The notes under the pieces were generated by a model. It was given only the letters and a program-made list of their open reading frames with translations, searched no databases and was not told the DNA's origin. From Spirochaetota bacterium (GTDB lineage Bacteria; Spirochaetota; Spirochaetia; Treponematales; Rectinemataceae), in assembly GCA_029265615.1 (NCBI GenBank), contig JAJUIB010000001.1:1-64000 (forward strand): a stretch of 64,000 bases of DNA, read 5' to 3'. This document shows, one piece after another, positions 19,251 through 28,408 of this stretch. Every line of letters starts with the position of its first letter. The first letter of the stretch is position 1. The position numbers were made by a program, and so were the translations under genes.

Positions 19251-21902
19251 ATGAATCCCCACGAGCTCCCCGTCTACCAGCAGAAGGAGCGCATTCTCGA
19301 GGTGCTCAAGGACCATCAGGTCATCGTCGTCGAAAGCCCGACGGGCTCGGGCAAGACGACGCAGTTACCGATCATTCTCCACGAGGCTGGCTACGCGCGC
19401 TACGGCCTTGTCGGCGTCACCCAACCACGGCGCATCGCGGCCCTCTCCGTCTCGGACTTCATCGCTCGCCAGCTTGGCACGAGCGTTCCCGGCCTTGTCG
19501 GCTATAAGATGCGGTTCGAAGACCGCACAAACGACGCGACTCGCATCAAGATCATGACTGACGGCATCCTCCTCCAGGAGATGAAACTCGATCCCGCCCT
19601 TTCAAAATACGCGGTCATTATGGTCGACGAGGCGCATGAGCGTAGCCTCAACATCGACTTCATCCTCGGGCTCTTGAAGCGCGTCGTCGAGGCTCGGCCC
19701 GAGTTCAAGGTGATTGTCTCTTCGGCGACGATCAACGCGGAGGTTTTTTCCGAATACTTCGGCGAGTGTCCCATCGTCAAGATCGAGACGCCCATGTTTC
19801 CGGTTACCGTTGTCTACGACGCTCCCTCGGAGGCCGCTCAAGCGGAGACTTCCGAGGGATCTGGCGGGCGGTTCGCCGCCGAGGACGCCCTCCAGGCTAA
19901 GATTGAAGAAATTGTCGTGCGCGTCGTGCGCGAAGGGCGCGAGGGAGACATTCTCATCTTCCTTCCCGGCGAGAAGGCAATCAAGGAATGCATGAAGCGC
20001 CTCGCGTACTCCGCAGTCGGCGGCAAGCTCCATCTTATCCCGCTCTACGCGCGGCTTGGCAAAGATGAGCAGGAGCGCGTCTTCGACTCTGCGCCCCGCG
20101 GCAAGGTCAAGGTCGTCGTCTCGACGAACATCGCGGAAACCTCGGTGACGATCGACGGCATCACCACGGTGATCGACTCGGGGCTTGCGAAGCTCAATTA
20201 CTACAACCCGCGGAGCTTCACCTCAAGCCTCATCGAGACGCCGATCTCTAAGGCTTCGTGCAACCAGCGCAAGGGCCGGGCCGGTCGGACGCAGCCGGGG
20301 GTTTGTTATCGCCTCTACCCGCGGAGCGACTTCGAGGGCCGCCCGCTTTTTACCACGGAGGAGATATACCGCACCGACCTCACTGAGGTCGTGCTCCGCA
20401 TGGCCGAACTCGGCATAACCGACTTCGAGCGCTTCGAGTTCATCTCGCAGCCGCCCAAGTCCGGCCTTCTCGGCGCGGAGGAGGCGCTTGCCCTGCTCGA
20501 CGCCCTCACGCCCGAGCGCGAGCTCACGCATGTCGGCCAGATGATGTGCGCCTTCCCCCTCCTGCCGCGCCACAGCAGAATCATTGTCGAGTCGGTGCTC
20601 CGCTATCCCGAGGTCGTCGAAGAGGCGATTATCGCTGCAAGCTTCCTCTCGACCACAAGCCCCTATGTGCTCCCTCCCGGCGAGGAGATGGAGGCTCGCC
20701 GCGCTCACCATGCATTCCGTGACGCGATGGGCGATTTTGTTTCATATCTCAAGCTTTTCCGCGCTTTTACTGCGGCGCGCGACAAGGCGCGGTTCTGCGA
20801 GCGGAGTTATCTTGACGAGAGGACGATGCACGAGATCGTCCGCATCAAGGAGCAGCTCGAGCTTATCGTTTCGGGACTTGGCGTGCCGATCGCGTCGGGG
20901 GGGGCGCTTGAGGACTACCTTTGCGCGGTGAGCCGCGGGCTTATCCAGTTTGTCTGCGCACGCCAGGACCGTGGACTTTTCCGCAGCCTTACTGCTGAGA
21001 AGATACAGATTCATCCGGGTTCCGTCATGTACAAGGAGAATCCGACCTTCATCGTCGCAGGCGAGGTGGTGCGGACGACGCGCATGTACGCGATGTCGGT
21101 TTCCCCCCTCGAGCGCTCGTGGCTACCACGCATCTCCCCGCGTCTTGAGGGGCTTCTTCGAGGCCATGTCGCCGCCGTGGGCCGCAGTTCCGCAGTTTTA
21201 CGCGGCCGCGATGGCCGCGATGGCCGCGAGAGAGCGCAGGCGGGCGGACACATCGAGCGCGGCGAGTCGGATCGCCGCGCGGCGAAGCGTGGTCGCGTTT
21301 TGGAAGACAGTGTCGCGGAACCCGCATCCCAGCGGCCGGTGCGCGATTTCACGAACAAGATCAAGATCGGATCCGAGATTTTTGATCTTTCCGTCGACAA
21401 GAAGAAGAAAAAGGTTGTCGCCCTTGTGTGGGAGAAGCTTGCCCGGGTGCGCGAGGAACTCGATCGCGAGAGTTTTTCGCTCTACACGGGGCTCAAAGGC
21501 GTCGTTCTCGTCGGCCACAGGCGGCTCATGGATGGCGAAAAACTCGAAGTCATCCTCAAGGTTGCGCCTTGGCTCGATCCTGTGCGCGACCTTGAGCGTG
21601 AATGGCCGCGCAAGCGCAACTTCGACGCAGCCGAGGGGCTTCACGAGCTTGTCGCCGCTCTCGACCACGTGATGCAGGTCGCGCGGGCCAAGGATCAATC
21701 GAACGAACTCGGATTTGTTGCTCTTTACACCGACGCCGAGGGGGCCTACTGGTTCCGCTGTTCGCGGGGCTTCCACACCGCGCTCAACGAAAGCATCGCC
21801 TCGCTCGAGAGCCTTGCCGAAGCGGTCGCTGAGAAGGCGAGCGCCGCCGAGACGGAAAAGGTCAATGCGCTCTACCGCAAGCTAACGGGCTTTTTCGAAT
21901 GA
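19251..21902 (+). CDS. hrpA: DEAH-box RNA helicase, HrpA-like
   Basis: About 883 aa. Walker A SPTGSGKTTQL near residue 29, DEAH (MVDEAHERS) near 125, SSATIN near 154, and the helicase C block (STNIAETSVTIDGITTVIDS, QRKGRAGRTQPG) are all intact. Winged-helix/HA2 and OB-fold parts follow. The C-terminal third departs from classical HrpA: a low-complexity basic linker at about 650-700, with a (GRD)3-like repeat, leads to a domain I do not recognise (KIKIGSEIFDLSVDKKKKKV onward). The ATG at 19251 is preceded by GAGGG; an in-frame start at 19185 lacks support. Role: RNA or RNP remodelling. The family link is firm; the symbol is approximate. Confidence 0.85.
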   Translation: MNPHELPVYQQKERILEVLKDHQVIVVESPTGSGKTTQLPIILHEAGYARYGLVGVTQPRRIAALSVSDFIARQLGTSVPGLVGYKMRFEDRTNDATRIKIMTDGILLQEMKLDPALSKYAVIMVDEAHERSLNIDFILGLLKRVVEARPEFKVIVSSATINAEVFSEYFGECPIVKIETPMFPVTVVYDAPSEAAQAETSEGSGGRFAAEDALQAKIEEIVVRVVREGREGDILIFLPGEKAIKECMKRLAYSAVGGKLHLIPLYARLGKDEQERVFDSAPRGKVKVVVSTNIAETSVTIDGITTVIDSGLAKLNYYNPRSFTSSLIETPISKASCNQRKGRAGRTQPGVCYRLYPRSDFEGRPLFTTEEIYRTDLTEVVLRMAELGITDFERFEFISQPPKSGLLGAEEALALLDALTPERELTHVGQMMCAFPLLPRHSRIIVESVLRYPEVVEEAIIAASFLSTTSPYVLPPGEEMEARRAHHAFRDAMGDFVSYLKLFRAFTAARDKARFCERSYLDERTMHEIVRIKEQLELIVSGLGVPIASGGALEDYLCAVSRGLIQFVCARQDRGLFRSLTAEKIQIHPGSVMYKENPTFIVAGEVVRTTRMYAMSVSPLERSWLPRISPRLEGLLRGHVAAVGRSSAVLRGRDGRDGRERAQAGGHIERGESDRRAAKRGRVLEDSVAEPASQRPVRDFTNKIKIGSEIFDLSVDKKKKKVVALVWEKLARVREELDRESFSLYTGLKGVVLVGHRRLMDGEKLEVILKVAPWLDPVRDLEREWPRKRNFDAAEGLHELVAALDHVMQVARAKDQSNELGFVALYTDAEGAYWFRCSRGFHTALNESIASLESLAEAVAEKASAAETEKVNALYRKLTGFFE
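21204..21230. repeat. 9-bp tandem repeat x3 in the helicase linker
   Basis: Copies of GGCCGCGAT (the last ends in G), encoding Gly-Arg-Asp, Gly-Arg-Asp, Gly-Arg-Glu. The reading frame is kept on both sides. Confidence 0.85.
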
Positions 21903-21958
21903 GCGTCACAAGCTCAAAGTGGCGCTCTCTCCCCGCAAAAAACGGCGAAACAGTGCCG

Positions 21959-21989
21959 CTTGCTCCATCCCCCACCGCTTCGCTATAAT
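21959..21989 (+). promoter_or_regulatory. lysS promoter
   Basis: TATAAT at 21984-21989, preceded by CTTCGC. A TTGCTC at 21959-21964 gives a 19-nt spacer. The ATG is 33 nt after the -10 box with a GAGGG Shine-Dalgarno. Confidence 0.55.
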
Positions 21990-22021
21990 CGCCCAAAGCT
22001 CGATATGCTAGAGGGATATAC

Positions 22022-23569
22022 ATGGCCGATGACAGGACGATGAAGGAAGAGCGCGCTGCGCTCGCCGAGGGGCAGCCCGAAGAGACCGCTGAGCGCTCGC
22101 TTTCCGAGCAGGCACGGGTGCGCCGTGAAAAACTTGCAAAGCTCAAGGCCGCCGGTAAAAATCCCTTTGCCGTCGTCAAATACGACCAAACGCACCACTC
22201 CCTTGAGATAAAAGAGAACTTCGAGCGCTTCGAGGGCTCGGAGGTGTCCGTCGCCGGTCGCATCATGTCTTTTCGCGACATTGGCAAGGCGGCGTTTATC
22301 GATCTGCAGGATCGCGACGGTCGTATCCAGGTGTACACGAATGCCGACCACCTTGGCGCCGAGCGGTACGCCGAGGTAAAGACCTGGGACATTGGCGACA
22401 TCATCGGTGTGCGGGGAAAGGTTTTTAAAACCCGCCGGGGCGAGATCTCGGTCGAGGCTTCGTCTATGACCCTGCTCACCAAGGCCCTTGAGCCCCTCCC
22501 CGAAAAATACCATGGCCTTAAGGACACCGAGCAGCGGTATCGTCGCCGCTATCTCGACCTCGTCATGAATCGCGAGGTGATGGACACCTTCAGAAAGCGC
22601 ACAAAGATCATCTCTTCGATCCGTGAATACCTCGACACCCGGGGGTTCATCGAGGTCGAGACGCCTATTCTCTCCACCATCGCTTCGGGGGCCGCTGCAC
22701 GGCCCTTTGTCACGAAGTCGAACGCGCTCAATCTTCAGCTCTATCTTAGGATCGCCACCGAGCTTTACTTGAAGCGCTGCATCGTCGGCGGCATGGAGCG
22801 CGTATACGACATGGGAAAGAACTTCCGGAACGAGGGCATCGACATCCGCCACAATCCGGAATTCACGATGATCGAGCTCTACCAGGCCTATGCGGATTAC
22901 AACGACATGATGGAGCTCTGCGAAAACCTTATCTCCTACGCCGCGGTCAAGGCGACGGGCTCGACCAAGGTGAACTACCAGGGCACCGAGATTGACTTCA
23001 AGGCGCCCTGGCGCCGGCTTACGATGATCGATGCCGTGAAGACCTACGGCGGACCCGACTTTACCCTCGTTGCGGACGACGCGGAGGCACAACGTCTTGC
23101 GAAGGAGCTTGGTCTCGAGGCTGAGCTTAAGAAAAAACTCAAAGACTGCACAAAGGGCGACATCCTTAACGCCGCATTCGAGAAGTTCGCGGAAGAGCAC
23201 CTCATCCAGCCGACCTTCATTCTCGACTATCCAACGGAGATCTCGCCGCTCACCAAGGAAAAGCCGGACGATCCCACGATGACCGAGCGCTTCGAGGCCT
23301 TTGTCTACGGGCGTGAGATCGCGAATGCGTACTCGGAGCTCAACGACCCCATTGTCCAGCTCGAGCGTTTCCAGCAGCAGGCGAAGGAGCGTGAACTCGG
23401 CGATGACGAGGCCTACGCCCTCGATGAGGATTTTGTTGCGAGCCTCGAGGTCGGCATGCCGCCGACGGGAGGCATGGGGATCGGCATCGACCGCATCGTG
23501 ATGTTCCTCACCAACGCCTATTCGATACGCGATGTCATTCTCTTTCCGACGATGAAACCGAACGAATAG
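22022..23569 (+). CDS. lysS: Lysyl-tRNA synthetase, class II
   Basis: 515 aa. An N-terminal OB anticodon-binding domain ([20 protein letters not shown]) precedes the class II core: motif 1 [20 protein letters not shown], motif 2 [20 protein letters not shown], and motif 3 [14 protein letters not shown] near the C-terminus. It charges tRNA-Lys in the cytoplasm. Length and motifs are ordinary. The ATG at 22022 follows GAGGGATATAC. It appears to be a single-gene unit with its own promoter and a strong terminator. Confidence 0.98.
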   Translation: MADDRTMKEERAALAEGQPEETAERSLSEQARVRREKLAKLKAAGKNPFAVVKYDQTHHSLEIKENFERFEGSEVSVAGRIMSFRDIGKAAFIDLQDRDGRIQVYTNADHLGAERYAEVKTWDIGDIIGVRGKVFKTRRGEISVEASSMTLLTKALEPLPEKYHGLKDTEQRYRRRYLDLVMNREVMDTFRKRTKIISSIREYLDTRGFIEVETPILSTIASGAAARPFVTKSNALNLQLYLRIATELYLKRCIVGGMERVYDMGKNFRNEGIDIRHNPEFTMIELYQAYADYNDMMELCENLISYAAVKATGSTKVNYQGTEIDFKAPWRRLTMIDAVKTYGGPDFTLVADDAEAQRLAKELGLEAELKKKLKDCTKGDILNAAFEKFAEEHLIQPTFILDYPTEISPLTKEKPDDPTMTERFEAFVYGREIANAYSELNDPIVQLERFQQQAKERELGDDEAYALDEDFVASLEVGMPPTGGMGIGIDRIVMFLTNAYSIRDVILFPTMKPNE

Positions 23570-23594
23570 GGTTCAAAGCCTTTTCCCCGTTTGC

Positions 23595-23624
23595 CGCCCC
23601 GCGTGCTCGCGGGGCGTTTTTTTT
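23595..23624 (+). terminator. Rho-independent terminator after lysS
   Basis: Perfect 9-bp stem CGCCCCGCG / CGCGGGGCG with a TGCT loop, followed by eight T (23617-23624). Confidence 0.95.
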
Positions 23625-23666
23625 ACGCGCGTCCGTCCTGGTAAAGGGCCTTAGGTCCCACTATGC

Positions 23667-23692
23667 TTAAGTTCCGCGAGGGGGCAAGATAA
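23667..23692 (+). promoter_or_regulatory. Possible sigma-28 (FliA-type) promoter of the chemoreceptor gene
   Basis: TTAAGTTC (23667-23674), then 10 nt, then CAAGATAA (23685-23692). Compare the flagellar sigma-28 consensus TAAAGTTT-N11-GCCGATAA. The GATAA core is intact but the GCC is not. Chemoreceptor genes are frequent sigma-28 targets, which is why I weigh it. Confidence 0.35.
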
Positions 23693-23794
23693 CAACATAT
23701 CCCTGCGTTGTTTGTTAGCCGTGCGCGCACTGCGGTTCGCCCCCGTTCGCCACACAAGACCGCCTTAGGCCGCACGCGCGTAAGGGAGGAGGAT

Positions 23795-25789
23795 ATGTTC
23801 AAGCTCAAACGGGTGCGCTCAAAACTGATTCTGCCCGTCCTTGTGGCGATGCTTCTCGGCATCGCGGCGACCGTGTACCTCATCGTTGCGCAGTCGGTTG
23901 CGATGGCGACGAATTTGGCGGAGCTCCTTGCCGAGGAGGCCGCGGCGCGTCATGCCGCGGTGATCAAGGCGGAGCTTGAACGCGCGATGAACGCCGCGCG
24001 CAGTCTTTCCCAGGTGCTCGAGGGGCTTGCGCTTTCAAATGCCGCTCCACCGCGTAGCCTTGCAACGGCGCTCATAAAGCCGCTCGTCGACCGCAACCCG
24101 GGGTTTGGCGGCGCCTGGGCGGTGTACGAACCCGGCGCCTATGACGGCGCCGACGCCCGCGCCCGCGGAGTTTCCGGTTCGGCCCCCGACGGCCGCTTTG
24201 CGCCGTATTGGAACCGTTTTGGCGGAAACGTCGCGCTCGAGGCGGCGGTCGATTACGACAATCCCGGCGATACGGGGCTCTATTACCGCGCGCCTTTTGC
24301 ATCGGGGCGCGATTATGTGACCGAGCCCACCACCTACGAAATAGCCGGCAAGCCCACAACGGTCGTTTCCCTCTGCGCGCCCATCCGTCGCGGCGCCGCG
24401 GTCATCGGCGTTGCGGGCGTGGACATCGCCCTCAACGGCTACCAGGACATCGTGCAAGCGGTTAAGCCCTTCGAGACGGGCTATGGCTTTCTCCTTTCCT
24501 CAAAGGGTGCGATCATCGCCCATCCGAACGCCGAGCTCCTTGGAAAGAGCGTCGGCGACTATACGCCTGCAAACAGGGATAGCCTCCTTGCGGCAATAGG
24601 CAGGGGCGAACGCTACATCGAGCGGCGCAAGAATCTCGCGACGCACGATGAGTCGATATACGTGTACTATCCCATCCGCATTGGCGACTCACCCGATCCC
24701 TGGAGTTTCGCCGTGGCGGTGCCGCTTACCCGCATTCTTGCAGGCACGCGCCGGATAACCCTCCTCGCCGCGGGGGTGGCTAGCGCGATGATGCTCGTCG
24801 TGACTCTCGTCCTCGCGCTCGCCGCGGGTTCGATCGCCAAGGCTCTGGGCACCGCGGTGGCGCATTCGCGCAAGATCGCCGCGGGCGACCTCACAACCGA
24901 AGTGCCGCCGAGCTTCCTTGCGCGCGCGGACGAGCTCGGAGAGCTTGCCCGCGCCTTTGCCGCGATGACCGAGGGGCTCGCTCAGACAGTCGGCGCGATC
25001 CAGCAGGTCGCTTCAAGCGTCGCCGCGGGGAGCGCGCAGATTTCCTCGACCGCGCAGTCGATGAGCCAGGGGGCGACTGAGCAGGCAGCGAGCACCGAAG
25101 AAGTGTCGAGCGCTGTCGAGGAGATGGCGGCGACCATCCGCCAGAACACCGATAACGCAAGCGCGAACGAGGCGATCGCCGCGAAAGCAGCGCGAAACGC
25201 CGAACACGGAGGCGCCGCCGTCAACGAGGCCATGGCTGCGATGCGAGAAATTTCCGCGAAAATCGGCATCATCGAGGAGATCGCTCGGCAAACGAACCTA
25301 CTCGCCCTCAACGCCGCCATTGAGGCCGCGCGCGCGGGCGAGGCGGGTAAGGGCTTTGCGGTTGTCGCAAGCGAGGTGCGCAAGCTCGCCGAGCGCTCGC
25401 AAAAAGCCGCAGGGGAAATCACTATCCTCGCCAAGGAGACGGCCGAAAAGTCCCAGACCGCAAGTTCGCTCATCAACGAGATGGTGCCTGACATAAAGCG
25501 CACCTCGGAACTCACTATGGAGATAGCCTCCGCATCCCGGGAGCAGAGCGTCGGCGCGGGCGAGATAGGCAAGGCCATAACCCAGCTCGACAGTGTTATT
25601 CAGATGAATGCGAGCGTGAGCGAGGAAATGGCGGGCATGGCTGAAGAGCTTTCGGCCCAGGCGGAGCAGCTTGCGAAGGCGATTGCCTTCTTTAAGCTGC
25701 GAAACGAGGCGCGGTCCGTAGCGGGTCTGCCCGCCCTTACGCAAGGCTCAGGCGGAGAAGAAGTCTTGCCAAAGGGCGGTGAAGGGTAA
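23795..25789 (+). CDS. Methyl-accepting chemotaxis protein with periplasmic dCache domain
   Basis: 664 aa. TM1 at about residues 10-32, a periplasmic dCache-type sensor at about 40-310 ([47 protein letters not shown]), TM2 at about 321-348, HAMP at about 349-405 and the cytoplasmic signalling domain with its conserved tip ([33 protein letters not shown]) near residues 500-535. It senses small ligands and controls CheA through CheW. There is no C-terminal CheR-binding pentapeptide. The ATG at 23795 has GGGAGGAGG 4 nt upstream, which rules out upstream in-frame starts. The ligand is unknown. Confidence 0.95.
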   Translation: MFKLKRVRSKLILPVLVAMLLGIAATVYLIVAQSVAMATNLAELLAEEAAARHAAVIKAELERAMNAARSLSQVLEGLALSNAAPPRSLATALIKPLVDRNPGFGGAWAVYEPGAYDGADARARGVSGSAPDGRFAPYWNRFGGNVALEAAVDYDNPGDTGLYYRAPFASGRDYVTEPTTYEIAGKPTTVVSLCAPIRRGAAVIGVAGVDIALNGYQDIVQAVKPFETGYGFLLSSKGAIIAHPNAELLGKSVGDYTPANRDSLLAAIGRGERYIERRKNLATHDESIYVYYPIRIGDSPDPWSFAVAVPLTRILAGTRRITLLAAGVASAMMLVVTLVLALAAGSIAKALGTAVAHSRKIAAGDLTTEVPPSFLARADELGELARAFAAMTEGLAQTVGAIQQVASSVAAGSAQISSTAQSMSQGATEQAASTEEVSSAVEEMAATIRQNTDNASANEAIAAKAARNAEHGGAAVNEAMAAMREISAKIGIIEEIARQTNLLALNAAIEAARAGEAGKGFAVVASEVRKLAERSQKAAGEITILAKETAEKSQTASSLINEMVPDIKRTSELTMEIASASREQSVGAGEIGKAITQLDSVIQMNASVSEEMAGMAEELSAQAEQLAKAIAFFKLRNEARSVAGLPALTQGSGGEEVLPKGGEG

Positions 25790-25804
25790 AGGCGCAAGGC
25801 GGCC

Positions 25805-27544
25805 TCAGCCGATGAGAAGCGACTCGACCTGCGCGTTGTAAAGGCCATAGTAGGCGCCTTTTCGGGCAAGAAGGCTTTCGTGGTCGCCTTCTTCGGCGAT
25901 GCCCTCTTCGGTGAGCACGATGATTCGCTTCGCGTGGCGGATTGTCGCAAGCCGGTGCGCGATGATGAAGGTAGTGCGGCCTTGCGACAGCGCCTCGATT
26001 GATGCGCGGATCACCTCTTCGCTCCGTGCGTCGAGCGAGCTCGTCGCCTCGTCGAGGATGAGTATGGGCGGATTCTTTAGGAACATGCGTGCGATGGCGA
26101 TGCGCTGTTTCTGTCCGCCTGAGAGCTTCACGCCACGCTCGCCGACCACGGTGTTGTAGCCCTCGGGGAGGGAGCGTATGAACTCATCCGCTGCGGCGGC
26201 CTTTGCGGCGGCGACGATGTCCCGTTCCGCTGCGTCGAGTCGGCCATAGGCGATATTCTCTCGCACGCTACCTGCAAAGAGGAAGGTGTCCTGCTGCACG
26301 ACGCCGACAGCCCGCCTCAGCGACTCGAGCGTAAGCGTTCGCACATCATGCCCGTCGACGAGAACCGCCCCTTCCTCGATCTCGTAAAACCGTGGAATCA
26401 GACTGCAAAGCGTGGTTTTGCCCGCCCCCGAGGGGCCGACTATGGCGACGGTTTCGCCCGCGGCGACCTTGAGGTTCACCTCGTGGAGCACGCGTTCCTG
26501 CCCCTCGGCGTATCGGAAGCCGACATTGCGAAACTCGATCTCGCCGCGCACCTTGTTCGCGGCGCCGAGAACGATGGCGTTCGGACTGTCGGCGACTTCG
26601 GGTTTGCGGTCCATGATCTCGAAAAAGCGCCTGAGCCCCGCCTCGCCGTCCTGATACATCTCGAAAACGCGCATGAGCACTTGGATGGGCTGGAGAAACT
26701 GCGCGACAAAAAGCGCGAAGGCGACATAGGAGCCGAGGCTGACGATGCCTGAAAGCGCAAATGCGCCGCCTGCGGCGAGAACGACGACAAGGGCAAGATT
26801 TCCGAGGAGACCGAGCCCGGCGTAGAAGAAGCCGAGTCGACGAACCGTTTCGACTCGCGTCGAGCGAAAGCTGCGGTTCCCTTCGGCGAAGCGGTCGATC
26901 TCATAGGCTTCGTTGGTGAAAGATTTCACCACGCGAATCCCGGATATCGACTCCTCGACCCGCTCGTTGATCACCGCCTGCTTTTCCCGCGATTTTTTGA
27001 ATGAATCGAGAAGCTTGCCGCGGTACCGCACCGCGTAAAAGGTCATGAAGGGTAGGAGTGCGCAGGCGACGAGCGCGAGCCGCCACTCGATGGCGCACAT
27101 CACGGCAAAGGCACCGAAAATGCGGACGAGCGCGACGAGGAGGTCCTCGGGGGCGTGGTGCGATATCTCGGCGATCTCGAAAAGGTCGGACACAATGCGC
27201 GACATGATCTGGCCCGTCTTCGTGTCGTCGAAGAACTTGTGGTCGAGGCGCTGGAGGTGGTCAAAGAGGTCCCGGCGCATGTCGTGCTGGATGTTGACGC
27301 CGAGCACATGACCTTGGTAGCCGACTACAAGCTCGGCGAGTGCGCGGAGCGCGAAAAGGAGGACGAGCAGTCCTGCCGTAAGCCATAGGCCCTGCCAGTC
27401 GTGCGCGGGCACCACCACGTCGATGACATGGCGTGTCGCCGTCGGGAACACAAGGTCGGCGGCCGCGAGGAAGAGCGTTGCGGCGAGGTCGAGCGCAAGG
27501 AGCCCTTTGTAGGGTTCGTAGTAGCGGAGGAAGCGTTTCAGCAT
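25805..27544 (-). CDS. ABC exporter, fused TM and ATPase (MsbA/LmrA type)
   Basis: 579 aa half-transporter working as a homodimer. About residues 1-310 form six transmembrane helices with long cytoplasmic loops. The ATPase follows, with Walker A GPSGAGKTT near 375, signature LSGGQKQRIAIARM near 483 and Walker B PILILDEATSSLD near 503. Substrates of this group are lipids, drugs or peptides and cannot be read from the sequence. It lies 9 nt after a TetR-type repressor gene on the same strand, so it is very likely the exporter that repressor controls, as in drug-responsive operons. Confidence 0.93.
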   Translation of the reverse strand: MLKRFLRYYEPYKGLLALDLAATLFLAAADLVFPTATRHVIDVVVPAHDWQGLWLTAGLLVLLFALRALAELVVGYQGHVLGVNIQHDMRRDLFDHLQRLDHKFFDDTKTGQIMSRIVSDLFEIAEISHHAPEDLLVALVRIFGAFAVMCAIEWRLALVACALLPFMTFYAVRYRGKLLDSFKKSREKQAVINERVEESISGIRVVKSFTNEAYEIDRFAEGNRSFRSTRVETVRRLGFFYAGLGLLGNLALVVVLAAGGAFALSGIVSLGSYVAFALFVAQFLQPIQVLMRVFEMYQDGEAGLRRFFEIMDRKPEVADSPNAIVLGAANKVRGEIEFRNVGFRYAEGQERVLHEVNLKVAAGETVAIVGPSGAGKTTLCSLIPRFYEIEEGAVLVDGHDVRTLTLESLRRAVGVVQQDTFLFAGSVRENIAYGRLDAAERDIVAAAKAAAADEFIRSLPEGYNTVVGERGVKLSGGQKQRIAIARMFLKNPPILILDEATSSLDARSEEVIRASIEALSQGRTTFIIAHRLATIRHAKRIIVLTEEGIAEEGDHESLLARKGAYYGLYNAQVESLLIG

Positions 27545-27553
27545 GGAGGCATC

Positions 27554-28192
27554 CTAGCCGCAAGCAGCGGTTCCGGGCAAGGTCCGCGCCGACTTTTGCT
27601 CAACGCCGTCGAGGATGAAGTTCGTCTCCGCGAGCACCTCCTCGCAGAGGCGGTCGAGGCTCGCGGGCGTACCGTAGCGGATGTAAAAGTGGAGCTTCGC
27701 GTGAAACACATAGGTGAGGATGTCGGCGAGCATGCGCGCCGCATCACCATCTTTGTTTTCGCGCAGGGTGGGTAAATGCTCAAGCTCGGAAAGCAGAAGG
27801 GCGTAGGCGGGATGGGCGAAGGGGTGCCCATCCCGCCTTTGGAAGTAGCTGTAGTCGATATCGGTCGAGAGGAAGACCGAATACACGTGAGGATTCGCGG
27901 CGTTTTCCTCAATCATGAGCCGCGCAAACGAGAGTATCCGTTCGCGAGGACGGTCGCCGCAAAGCCGTTCTCGGACCCGCTGGGCGCACTCTGCCGCCAT
28001 TTCCTCGAGGCACAGGCAGACAAGCTCGTTGAAGTTTTCAAAATAGTTGTAAATGGATGCATAGGAATAGGCCGCCCGATCGCCGATTTTTTTCGTGGTG
28101 AGCGCCGAGACCCCTTCCGCACGGATGATTTCCTTTGCCGCGTCGAGAAAATAGCGACGCGTCCGCTCTTTTTTGATCTCCTTGCGGTCCAT
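27554..28192 (-). CDS. TetR-family transcriptional repressor
   Basis: 212 aa. An N-terminal helix-turn-helix (KKERTRRYFLDAAKEIIRAE, then LTTKKIGDRAAYSYASIYNYFENF, about residues 5-55) is typical TetR. The larger C-terminal part would bind an effector. The ATG at 28192 has GGAG 5 nt upstream; an ATG at 28207 would lie inside the operator. Immediately upstream is a perfect palindrome over the transcription start, so it probably represses itself and the ABC exporter downstream. No inducer can be named. Confidence 0.9.
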   Translation of the reverse strand: MDRKEIKKERTRRYFLDAAKEIIRAEGVSALTTKKIGDRAAYSYASIYNYFENFNELVCLCLEEMAAECAQRVRERLCGDRPRERILSFARLMIEENAANPHVYSVFLSTDIDYSYFQRRDGHPFAHPAYALLLSELEHLPTLRENKDGDAARMLADILTYVFHAKLHFYIRYGTPASLDRLCEEVLAETNFILDGVEQKSARTLPGTAACG

Positions 28193-28206
28193 GAAGACTC
28201 CATGCA

Positions 28207-28219
28207 TTCAAATTTTGAA
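28207..28219. promoter_or_regulatory. Probable TetR operator
   Basis: TTCAAA-T-TTTGAA, a perfect 13-bp palindrome starting 15 nt upstream of the TetR ATG and two bases after the -10 box. It covers the expected transcription start. Confidence 0.6.
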
Positions 28220-28221
28220 CG

Positions 28222-28250
28222 ATAGTAAGTGGCTGGCGATTGTTTTTCAA
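28222..28250 (-). promoter_or_regulatory. Promoter of the TetR-ABC exporter operon
   Basis: Minus strand: TTGAAA (28250-28245), 17-nt spacer, TACTAT (28227-28222). Close to the sigma-70 consensus. Confidence 0.65.
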
Positions 28251-28273
28251 GCGCGGAAAAGATGCTTTTTTTC

Positions 28274-28335
28274 TTGACGAAGCGCTATTTGTGCTACAAA
28301 ATCTGAATGTCATTAAATAAATAGTATGTCGTTAA
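28274..28335 (+). promoter_or_regulatory. Promoter with downstream direct repeats, GT-B/MFS operon
   Basis: TTGACG (28274-28279), 17 nt, CAAAAT (28297-28302). Then come two direct repeats, ATGTCATTAA (28307-28316) and ATGTCGTTAA (28326-28335), whose starts are 19 bp apart, roughly two helical turns. They lie at about +1 to +28, a position suited to a repressor. The gene starts at 28409. Confidence 0.45.
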
Positions 28336-28408
28336 TAGCCTTGGCGACTGTGCGCACGAATGGCGAGGTGTATCGCGGCGATTTTAGCATGGCACGCGTG
28401 GGGGAGCG

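Noticed and set aside
21180-21330. Possible frameshift in the helicase gene
   Set aside because: The reading frame is open throughout and the conserved-looking C-terminal part stays in the same frame; the odd stretch fits a linker with a 9-bp repeat.
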